Source: Marchantia polymorpha subsp. ruderalis
Lineage: Eukaryota; Streptophyta; Marchantiopsida; Marchantiales; Marchantiaceae
Assembly: GCA_037833965.1 (NCBI GenBank)
Contig: AP031356.1
Location: 12,732,501-12,796,500, forward strand
DNA: 64,000 nucleotides
Direction: 5' to 3'
Shown here: positions 34,210 through 45,400 of the stretch, piece by piece
How the letters are laid out: each line of letters opens with the position of its first letter
Position numbering within the stretch: position 1 is the stretch's first letter
Notes under the pieces: model-generated
The model's database searches: none
What the model was told of the DNA's origin: nothing
What the model saw: only the letters and a program-made list of their open reading frames with translations
Position numbers and translations under genes: made by a program

Positions 34210-37200
34210 CCTAGTTCTCTATTTCATACACACCATAATGACATCAATCAACAATGGCGAGAAAATCATTAACTCTCTTCAGAAGTTCGGCCGAAGTTAT
34301 GTTGAACTCGAGGTTAGGCCTAACGATCTGAAATCCAACTTTGCTCACAAGTTCGTCACAGTTGAGAATTCTGTCACCAACTTCAGATCTCGACGTCGGG
34401 GTTTTCATGATCACCTGCAAAAAGATATCCAGACCTTCTTTTCGAACCGAACTGGAGGACTTGGCCAGAGGCATGTTCGAGGTGAGAATAAGCTTGACAT
34501 GTTACTACCCGTCCCGCAATTCGTTCACAGCAACGACCAAATCAATATCAAGTTCAAGTCGGTATCTTTTCATCAGAACGTATGTCCATGATGATGAAAG
34601 TGAAGGATGGGCCGGAAGCCTCTGATGAATATTGAGGCCTCTCTCTTTATTCCATATGTTTTATCAAATGGCATTCATGTTAGCGGATCAGGATAAGAAA
34701 TATATCACGTAGGGAGTTGCAGTTTTTTTGGGGTCATCCGGTGCCTTGGGGTGAGATTTTCTCTGGCACGATTGGGCCTTTGCCTCGCTGAAAGGTGAGG
34801 TTGACCAGTTTTATTCCCATGTGTCGTTGTTTCTAGTCGGATCAGAGTTCTTTCGTATGTAAAGTTCGACACGAGCTCCAAGTCATGGGACCAAAACCAA
34901 CCTGGTCTTCCCTTTCACCCGGGGTCGGTTTTCTTTGACGGCATTATCTTTTCGTGTACGGGATTGGCTTTGCATTTGCATTTGCATAGTTAACCGTCTT
35001 TTTGACAGTTCAGCATGAGACAAATCAATAACACATTATCTTCATCCCTATAGTACTTTTCCCCTTGTGTCGAACCACTCGCATGGAAAAGCTATACTAC
35101 AGCTATGACAGCTTAAGTTTGTCCAAACGAAACTCCAACGCAAAGCTCCCCACTGAAAATGCTTGCGTATCAGCTTCTTCCTATCGTGTCTTTTTTTTCA
35201 TGCTTCTCCAATTTGGGACTTTGGGTCGAAGTTCAGAACGTTCAAAGGTCAGTCAATCACAGCTTCAGGGCTCGGGCTTGACATCAAATCCCAAAGGACC
35301 GGGGGTCAAAGGTTACTCCAGCCGATTTCTGCATGTCACAGCAGTTTGCTATGGATATACATAGTATTAAAATAGTGTTCTACACAATGAATGGGAGTGG
35401 GTTACAAGAACCCCGAATCTCAAGACCATCCTCGTCCTGCCAACGAGGACAAAGTGCCACATTGGTTCCGAGTGGTATCATAAGATCTTCTGAATGGCTC
35501 AGAGTTTGCGTACACGAACGTGCACGTGCCAAGGTTAGGGTATGGCTCAGTGACTCAGTCCATGATGAATTCTTCTATTCGTCGAATCTTCTTCACACAT
35601 GGGAGGGCGATGACCGGACCTGCGAGTTTCTCACAAGGACAAGGGATCGCAGCCTTTGGAAAAGACTCTGAAGGCCAGTAAACATTTCTGAATATTCACG
35701 GGCGAGCAAGTAAAAGGGTGGGACGATCACCGGTGCCTCGTGAAATAAACACGAGGGGTTGGGGGTTGGTTGAAACATACGAAGACGAATAAACGAAGAA
35801 GGCGGCTTGTCATCTCCTCAATCAGTGGAAATGTGGCGGCTGGCTTGAATATGTTTGCCGGCGGCAATCGTGTCGTCGGGAATTGAATAAAAACTGAATC
35901 CAGTCAGCTGCCATTTCCGGAATCCGTGATGTCACTTTACCGAATGTTAGTATGCTCTACCTCGCGCCGAGGGTGCGAGCAAATCGAAAAAAACACGAAC
36001 CAGGCACTCCATCATTCTCTCTGTCAACCTCCTTCCCTTAAAGTCCTACACTTGTCACCGCGTGGTTACATGAGCAAAATATTGTTTTCAGAGTTAGAGT
36101 TCATCGAAGTAATGTTTTACAATATACTATTTATAAATGTAGAGTGAAAATAACTTCACTCTAATGTAACTGGGAGTGAGTCTGACTTCTGCTGGATACG
36201 GTGTCCGAGTCTACATACTACATTCTTCGAATAAATATATCATAATTTAAAATTTACAAAATTCATCCATTGTATTTGCAAAAGTATAACTGATGTTTTG
36301 ACAAAAAATTCATACTACTCACAGCATTTTAACCATCCAACACGTATTTCCTAAAAAATTAATCAACGAGAGGAGTTGTTAGAGTTAACACTACTATTCA
36401 TAAATTCTTTGAGTGTCATAAATTTTAATGTGGTTGCTTTTTTATTTGATGCGGGGAAGACAATTTTAAAACATATAGATTTCAAGTAGAAAGGAGTTTT
36501 GAATGATGAGATAATCCCAAATTATAATTTAAATGATGGGTTTTGAAATATCTACACATTTCACCACGGATATGACGTATTTTTTGCAGCCTTTTTCCAT
36601 TTTTCATATATATCTCATCACGACTTGTAATTACAAACAGCTGAACTGGTTATATATGTATGAAAAGATCTTATTTACAGTATCTTATGTTATTTGAAGA
36701 AGGATTTCGAAAAAATTACATTGCATAATATGAAGCTGTGATTTCATACCTCAGGAGATTGAATTTTTTCATCTTCTCAAACAAGAATGCAATCTATGTC
36801 TTTTTTTCATAAACAAAAGGGTGCTAATTATCTACAAAAAGTGCCAATTAATGAACACTATACACCTGGAAATATAATTTCATTTTGAGAAAGAATGTCT
36901 TGAAAGAGATGGTCAAATTATTCGCGTTTTTCACATAAAATTTAAAACTTTTTTTATCCACTATGAATATGAGTTTCAAAACAAGCCTTCATTATCATGG
37001 TGTCATTGCAAGGAGCCATATAAAATACATCAATCTTGCAGTTCTGATATTCTGATTAATGGATTTGAGAGCAAGTATTATATGTTTGCTTAATTTAGGG
37101 TAGAGTGTATGAAAGGTAAGTATTTAAAAAAAATCTGCTATTGTAATTGGCGGTTATATCTGTCTAAGGCCATCTATCTATCAAAACATGATACGGTAAC

Positions 37201-37992
37201 ATGAATGGTGATATATCAGAAGTCTAGTTAGATCTCTTTTGCCTATTGCGGCCTTAGCTTGGCAGTGTTACTAGACTGTTAATAGCAGGCATGGATGTTT
37301 AACATCTTCGAGCGACCTTAATTCCCAATAGTAGGAATCCATGGGAAAATTTTCATTATATTTTTTCTCGTCCCTGAGAAATTCGTCCTTACAGCCATAG
37401 TATATAAACAAGAAACATTACGGGTTTGCTATAAGACACATAATATTGGCAAAGGTTTAAGGAAAACCGTAGAATTTAGAGATGAGAGGTATATAGCAAA
37501 GAGGACTTTCTTGCGGTGGATATGATCCAAAACCAGTTACAGGAATTCGATTGATAAAGCTTGTGGCCGTGTTAGCAGTGTTGTGGACGTATGAATGATG
37601 GCCGGCTGATTGATGGGTATGGCGGACACATGTGATGGAGAAGGACGAATGAAGTTATATTCGTGGAGTATGACAGTTCTTCTGGCTTCTCTGGATCATC
37701 CATGACCATGGCAGGCAGGTTTGGGCGCCGAACCAGAAGCCCTGCCTCATTGGCCATGTTGTTTGCATGTTCCTGTTATAGAAGATTGTCGTTCCCAGAA
37801 CGGTCGATTGCATAATTAGATTCTCGACAAACAGTTGTGACATGTGCAATGCCATGCTCAGTCACACCGTGACGAGTATTGCTGAGGGGACTGCTGATAG
37901 ACGATTGATTTTATACATCATTCGGTGCTATTTACAAGGAAAAATCAAGAGTACGTGGGTTTGTCTAGCACGGAATTGTTCTTCTTTTATTC

Positions 37993-38082
37993 AATGGCTA
38001 CCTTCGTCTGGTGTGTGTATATATAAATAAATAAATACATATATATATATATATAGTGATTCACCAGACGAAAGTAGCCATT
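37993..38082. repeat. 21-bp inverted repeat flanking a TA-rich microsatellite
   Basis: The left arm 37993-38013 (AATGGCTACCTTCGTCTGGT, then G) and right arm 38062-38082 pair with one mismatch. The 48 bp between them are almost entirely TA and TAAA repeats. It could be a tiny MITE or an inverted duplication with later repeat expansion. Confidence 0.88.
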
Positions 38083-39369
38083 TAGTATATATATTGGTCT
38101 ACTAGAAGTTGTACTACAACTTAAACTGAGGAGATTGCGATGAACAAAACAAGAGAATGAAATCCGAGAAGCAGGAGGGATACCACCCAGTGGAACATCT
38201 TGGAATACACGTACACTGATAGCTCCTTAAATCAGTTTCCAACGTTTAGTACAATGTGAGCGGATATTCTAGGAACATTAAACAAACTTGTGTATGCAAT
38301 GCAACGTTGCCTTGAAGCGAGCTTGAACTCTGATGACGGGCGCTGCTACAACCTATCATATTCAAGCTTGAGGTCAGATTTGTTAGATGCATGTTGGTGT
38401 AGTTACTTGTCCCTTGGAATTTCTTAGAATCTATTATTTTGCTCTGCTGGATTCCCCCTTTTAGAAGTGCAGAAATATTATGTGTTATGCTAAGATGAGT
38501 AGATTACCACCATGAATAAAACCAATCCCAAGGGCCAGACAATGTATTTGACATTGATTGATAGTGTTCAGAGGTTTTCCAGAAATACATGGAGTAAACC
38601 AGCACCTCGTCATGTTGTAGATGGACTAGATAAGGGGGGTTCGTCACGACCACAATTTTACATGTTTCCGGACTCACATGTTGCTCTTTCCAAACAACCA
38701 GGTTACATGCTTGGTAATATGTGCACAAAAGAGAATATTCTTAAAGAGAATGCCAACGACGTCGAGAACAGACCTCATACCAAACAAGAAGAAAACGCTT
38801 TAGAAGAGCTCAGTAGAATTTGGTGAGCACTTAATATGAAAAAGATCATATCTCTCGTAGGAAAGAGTCCCTACGAGATATCCTTCTCAATTCATGGGAT
38901 CGTCTGCTGTCTCCATAAGAGCCAGTTGAAAAAAATAATGGTTTTTTTAGTCTCAAGGAAAGGGAAAGTTCACAATCAACTATTTCACTGGATGCAGGTT
39001 CACGATGAACGCTTTTGTTCATAAGCAGTGCGTAGTAATTACAACCCCAAAGTCCTACTTTGTAAAGTAGACTTCGAGACTTACTTTTACTATCAAAACG
39101 CATTCAACAAAACACGAGCTTCGCTGAATGCATTATAATGGTAAAAGTAAATCCCGAATACGCCCTGGTACGCAAGGGCATGCATGCATGCATGTACCCA
39201 TCTGATTCCATCAATACCGGTCCAGCGTCTCCACCCTCCCCATATGCCATGTTCTAATATCGAAAGAGACAACACAAACACGAAGCGAGTTCCTCGTTAC
39301 ACGTGACCAGTACGAAAGGCAGTACAATACATGTAGAGCCTAGCCTAGCCGACCCTGCCCCCGCCCGCG

Positions 39370-39384
39370 CCCCCCCCCCCCCCC
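39370..39384. repeat. Run of 15 C's in a GC-rich segment
   Basis: Fifteen consecutive C's are flanked by CCCCGCCCGCGC and ACCCAGGG. The minus strand is therefore G-rich with several G tracts. The segment around it (39340-39480) also has repeated GAGCCC/AAGCCC motifs. Confidence 0.9.
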
Positions 39385-40404
39385 ACCCAGGGACTCTTGT
39401 CCCATCTGCGGGGCCAGTGCAGTACAGTGCGATGGCAAGCCTAAGTCCAAGCCCGAGCCCGAGCCCGGGGTTCGGGTCTCGGGTATACATACGGTGACGG
39501 ACCGGACGGGAAAGTGTCGTTTGTCCTTAGCACCAGACAGGGAGAGAATGGCGGCGATTCATGAAGAGCACAAGCACGGGCAGAAGAGGCCGAGGAGAGG
39601 CGCCCGGAGAAGCACCCGCGCCGGGCCTTCCAGCGCTGAAGCGCCGACGATGTTCGGTCCCGGACTCCTGCCTGCCCTTGGACCCTTGCTCGCCTCCCTG
39701 ACATATACTTTCTTGGGCGTGCCTTCGTCCGGTTGGGTAACGTCTCCCGGCAAACGTTCTCCGCTGCTGCAGCTGCTGGTTTGAATCCCGGGGCGCTGGA
39801 TTTGATTGATGCTGCGAGGCGGGTGATAAATTGGGAGGAGGGTGGCCATTGGGAATGCCGCTCATGATCAGGAGAGAATTTGACGTAAGATTTGGGAGGG
39901 GGGTGCGTGGAGTGGATGTCTGGTGCTGGCTGGCGAAGAAGATATCTGGCACGATGTGTAGACATTCGAGGCCTGATTACGCGGCTGCGCTCATCGGGGT
40001 AAAGTGGTATTTTCGGCTGCTGTCCAGCTGAAGTTATTCTCTGGGAATGACTTGGCTGCGACTAATCCGACGTCAATCATTCTTCGTTCTACGTTTATTC
40101 TCGTCACGATGATCAGCACGAAATAATTTTGTTTTTTTTTCTTGGGTCCCTCGCGAGTCAGTAATCTGCTAGCTTGCTTCGGTCCAGAGTCTCCGCGGCT
40201 CTCGACGGTCTGCTTTGGATCTATCGATGATTGCAATCTTACGAGGCTTTTACCTGTTGCCGCTGGCCAGGCGTTACCTTCGTCAGACGACTGGCAACGT
40301 AGATGGAAATCATTGTCGGTTGAACTGTTCATTGCATCTAGGATGGGAATAATTGGTCATATCGTCCATCATTTTCTCCCCTCCTGACGAATGTATCTGA
40401 CGCC

Positions 40405-40465
40405 CTCTCCCTCTACGTTTCTTCTTTCTCTTTCTTTCTCTCTCTCCCTCTCTCCTCTCTCCTTT
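40405..40465. repeat. CT-rich microsatellite tract
   Basis: It is an almost pure pyrimidine stretch on the plus strand, rich in CTCT and TTTC. Pyrimidine tracts of this kind are common in plant core promoters and leaders. Its position about 2 kb before the Dicer-like coding start would fit a promoter or leader, but that is inference. Confidence 0.7.
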
Positions 40466-42427
40466 GTTCCACGACGGACGCGCTTGAACGACGGTTGAAT
40501 ATACGCATTCTCTCTTGCGAACCTGTCCATCTCTTTCTTTACTCATCACGATTGCCCTTAGTCGAAGTTAATTGGATCCACTGCCTCCTTCATTACTTCC
40601 TGGTCGGGCGGTGCGGTGTGAATCTGTCTTCTGCTGCCATATCCTCCCGTGCCTTCAGTACCTCGTACACTCGTATTATCTAGCTAAGGCCGACTGTTCA
40701 TTGAGTAAAAGGTTGCGCGCGAGGTATATGATGTTTGTAGCAGGGAGCTTCTGCGTCCCGCTGGTTGTTCCTACAAATGCCATCTTGGTTCTGGTACAGG
40801 AGTGAGTTGCCTTACACTTCTTCGTCTGATGCTAACTTTGATATTTTTGTTTGGCATTAGTTTGGAGAAGCTCGAAGCAGTTCTATACTCGCTCGGCTCC
40901 TTAATTTGAATTTCACAATGCTGCAATTGTACTTTCGTTCTCGAAATTACCGTTCCGCGATCCTTTCCTGTAGGTTTTAAAATCCAATCGTTACTTCAAT
41001 TTTAAATTGCCTCAATTCCGTACAGTCGAACTTGTCTCCTACTCGGGGGTTTTGTTGTTGTCGTTCCGCGCGTTGTACTTTGAGACTCTATTTGAGACTA
41101 TTCTGCTCGAAAGCTCGTTCTCTCTGCAGCGACCTCCCCTAGCACCTCGCGCTTGTAGTAGTGGACACGAAGGATTAACTCTCTACAAATGGCGGCTAGA
41201 TTAGTCTTTGGGATGTACGGGATTTGTTTCATTACTTGCTTACTTGACATTTCATTTACTCCCCCCTGCACCTCCGTATGCATTACCTTCTTGTACACGC
41301 GAAGTAGTTGAAGAATGTCCTGAGGTCTGAGCATGAAATGCGATATAGACCATTTTCATTTCTCAGGCGACGTAAGCGAGCATCCCCCCATGAAGTCGAG
41401 GAAGGAATGTTTAGTATTATCGAACTCGTACTTGTACTTCACATTTTCTGGTCGTTCCCAAATTATCTTCTCGGACATGCGCGAAACAGCTTAGCAATCC
41501 ACTAGCTTCTCCTTAGCTGGTTTGCAGTGGAATCGGTCGCGGGAAAGTGGCAGCTGTCTCCTGCAATTTTACAGTCAACTCAGGTTGTCTTTTCCTCGTC
41601 CTTGTTCCCGCTTAAGTCGTCCGAAGATTCCTCTTTTCTCCTTCAATTTTCAGTCGACTCAGGTTGTCTACTCATCCTTGTTCCCGCTCAGTTTGAAGAT
41701 TCCTCTTCGAATTCGCCGCTTTCGTGCCCCAGAGAGATCGAATCATCCCCATTCTGTCCTATGGATTGCTGCTGCCTTTCTCTTCGGTGATTTCAACACT
41801 TCGGATTGTCTGAGCATTTTCAGTGTGCATATAAGCACCTAAAGTTGAGTGACGCTTGTGTTGCGGTTCCCAATCATCAGCAGAATGTTTAAGCGCCTCT
41901 ATTGCGTAATGTGTCACGGCGAATCAGTTGGTCCCTCAATCTTCACAACGGTTAGTTTCGAATCGTAGGCATGTACGCAATTTCTCACGTTGCAGTGATT
42001 GCAATTATGGGCTCCGCTATGCTCGAAATTAATATGAATCGAAAAGCCTTGAGCTAATACTTATCATTCAGATCTAGTAAATTATCTCTGATCTAGTCAT
42101 TTCCTGGACAACTATTTAACATTCCAAGTTTCCTAGGTTCCTCACGCAGTGATAGATACCGACTGAGCATTCTCTAACTTCTGTCTTCGGAAATTGGTCC
42201 AGCTCGTTTGAATCCGTCTGCTTCTTTGTTGCCTGTTGTGTCTCTTCCCCCTTGTGTAAGACGATTTTGCCTTCAATGTCTTCTAAATATTGCAAATGTA
42301 AAAAAAATTCACTGGCTCGATCTGTTGCAGGTTATTGCGGAAGCGGTAAACTGGCCAAATTGTGCTCTGATTATGTCGAACGATGTGGTGGATTCAGTTT
42401 GGTGACATTGAAACATTCACGTCATAA

Positions 42428-45400
42428 ATGGATTCTCTGTGGCCCCTCCCAGGGGAGTGTCGGCAGCTTCTGGACGGAATGTTCTGGGATCTGGAATCAC
42501 CTTCCGATCGTGTTGCAAACTGTTTACCCCCTGGTCCGAAAATAAAATACACTTCCAAGGATGTACCCTGGCCCTTGCCTGTGCGTCACTATGAACGATC
42601 GTATGCTGGTGTTGTGAGTACGAGGTCGACATTGGATCCTCTCGGAAATTTCAAATTCTTCGTCTACTCTATCCGCTTCAGTGTTGTCGACATTGGTTCT
42701 GATCCAAATCAGAACTTGGCCTCTGACTTTGCCCTGATCACTGCTGAAGGTTTGGATGCCGAAGTAGCTCAAATGTCGGTTAACCTGTATCTGCCTTCTC
42801 AAGCGTGTGTAGTGGCCAACACCAAGGCTTGTGGGACTATAGCGCTCACTGCCGATCAGGTTAGTTCCTTTTGATTACGCAAGCATTCATTTTTCTCACT
42901 AATCTGAACTCGTGATATACATAAGCTGCCAGTTTGTGCTGATCTTGTGCTTCTGTGCTAGAACATCTAATGCTAGGTGAGAGAAATGTATTATCTGGGA
43001 TGGATTGTTTAGTTTGAATTGCTTACGACGGATGTTTTTTCAAACTGTAATTTTATTTTCGAGCTGAAGGTGGTCTCCCTAGATGTGAGCTACCACATGA
43101 CGAGTTTAGGGTTCCCACCGAATGTAGTGAGCATTACAGTGAGTTTGTATGATACAGAATGCAAAATCAAAGTACTACTGGAACAGAAAATTTCACTTTA
43201 CATTTTCAAATAGTGACGGTCTTATCCCATGCGGAGTCTGAACGTTTCTCGATTTGTTGTTACGGATCATGCTTTCCTTACTCCACGAGTCACTGTCCGA
43301 TGGGCACTGACAAATTTAATGCTGATTCTTTAACTCGATGAATAGAGTGACCGCATCGTTTGGTTTCCACGTCGAGTTGATGACATTGCCCAGTAAAGTT
43401 TACTTTCGTGTGCGGGTATCATAGTGCCGGCAAATATATTGGCCCCGCACTTGTGTTGGTCTATGATTGGGACTTGTACGTAGTCTCTTTTAGAGAGGAA
43501 TTTGCAATCGAACTCGGAAGACTCATGTACTAGATCCGGCATAGGAGTTAAGTCAAAGAGCCATCTGCTATGATTTGATTGGCCTGCCTGACTGGCAAAC
43601 TCAAATGAGGAAGTTCTGATATGATCTGTTGGCATATAGCGTAGTTCTTTCATCAGCTTCCAAGAATCATCCTAAAACTTCATGTCGACGGTGCTAGTAG
43701 TACAATTACTAGTAATAGTGTTTGTCCGTCAGTTCAATTCTTAGTTGTCTAAGATGTGACTGAGGATATCATTACTACATATATCTTTCTCCTGCTCTTT
43801 TATCACATTTCTGCTCTGATACTTTCTACGAGGTCACAAATGACTAGCGTTTGCGTTCGTGTTATTCGTGTTTCTGATTGCTGTTTTCTAACCGAATGTG
43901 ATGTGCAGCTTGATCTTACCAAACGCTTCAATGCTTGGCTGTTCAATGTCGTTCTGGGAAAGCCACCTTTTCCAGCTGGATCTACACCAAAATACATCGA
44001 TAGTCCCAAAGGCTACTACATTCTACCCTTGATGGACAAAATCGAACATGTGGTGGACTTTGATTGGACCGTTGTAGAATCTGCCCTGATCTCTGGTATG
44101 ATCTACAGAAAAAAGGTGAAATTCTTTGGCGGTTTTGCGAAGTTGGAAGCAGCAGATATCGACTGTGATGTGACTGACTTGGAAGCAGGACAGTTGATTT
44201 TGAGAAATGGAAGATTCTCAGAAGGAGATCTGGACGATGCCATGATCACATGTGCCCACAATGGCATGCCTTGTTACGTCACTGCCATATCGGAGCATTT
44301 AAACGGTTGGAGCTGCTTCCCCTCGAGTGATAACATCCGAAGCCTGTCCTATGCAGACTACTATGCTTCGAAGTATGAACTTCTGGTAGAGATCGTTTTA
44401 TATCATGCATCAATTGAGCTGCTGTTATGTGTACATATTCCAAATGGGCCACGTACAAATCGACGGCTACCCCTTTTGATTTCCTTGCATTGTTTTGTCA
44501 TCGTACTAGCTCCGCTTTTCAAAACCGACTGTCAATGTTCCCCAAGGTGGTGGTATAGTAAGCTTGATGATACAATCTCTTTTCCACAAGTTAGAAGAAG
44601 TCTGGTCAATTGTCTGTGTGTAGCTGAAAATGTAATTGCGCGTACTAGAAGGATATTGTTTCTTGGAACTGAAGGTCGGGGATATATGGCATCACTTATT
44701 GACATATACATTTTGACTAATGGCTCTAGACGTCATACTATCTGAGGGCACCGACGAAGAAGGACCATCATGTTGACAACCGTGGTCTTGTTGTGTCTTA
44801 GGTGTGAATACCAGTTGAGATTCAAAGATCAGCCCTTCTTGAAGGGCTGCCGACTGTTACGGGCGTCCAATTACTTGAAACGTCAGGAACCCGATGCAGC
44901 AAAGGGTAACCACTGCTTATCGTGCAAACTCTGTTCTCATGTACCACTCGTCAACTGAAACCTGTGTTCCTAGATATTTGCTCTCTCTGTACTTGTCTTG
45001 CTCAACTCATCAGGCGAGACGCGCCTGGTCATCCAAACTTGTTGGATGCGAGTTCTGAGAAGCAAGAATATCTGCAGGCAAAGACCTTCCGAAATCAAAC
45101 GAACGTTTGGAGCTGCCTCCAGAAATTTGTTCCCTTCATCTGGGGATCAAAGGGCGTCTCTGTCGTGGTGCTATGCGACTACCGTCTGTTTTGTACAGTC
45201 TTGAGATGGCGTTGTTAGCTGCTGAGCTACGGGATCGAATTGGTTTACCTATTTCATGCTTCAAGGTACAGTTGAAACTCACTTTGTGATGAGGACTCGC
45301 CCCTGTTCATGGGACCACAGTTTTTTCAATTTTGTTGATATTGGAGATATTAAAGAGTCTCATACTGTGTAAAGAGCTCGGTTGTTTGATTTCAATCGAC

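Larger units (their letters stand above)
30984..42427. other. Long intergenic region without a recognised gene
   Basis: About 31040-32230 and 36100-37460 are AT-rich. 39300-40300 is GC-rich with a 15-base C run. 40400-40470 is pyrimidine-rich. Open frames such as 34205-34591 (plus), 34244-34474 (minus), 38512-38826 (plus) and 39441-39965 (minus) show no recognisable domain. 40400-42427 directly precedes the Dicer-like gene and may hold its promoter and noncoding leader exons. No helicase motif was found anywhere here. Confidence 0.45.

Noticed and set aside
38512..38826. 104-codon open frame as a gene
   Set aside because: No domain recognised, and the opposite strand is also open over the same interval (38504-38728).
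39441..39965. 174-aa minus-strand protein
   Set aside because: Arg/Pro/Ser-rich product of GC-rich DNA with overlapping frames in several phases and no motif.
45014..45058. Apparent frameshift or stop in the Dicer-like gene between exons 3 and 4
   Set aside because: Reading from the CAG acceptor at 45011-45013 meets a TGA. Moving the acceptor to CAG at 45075-45077 restores phase and joins smoothly to ELPPEICS, so no frameshift is needed.
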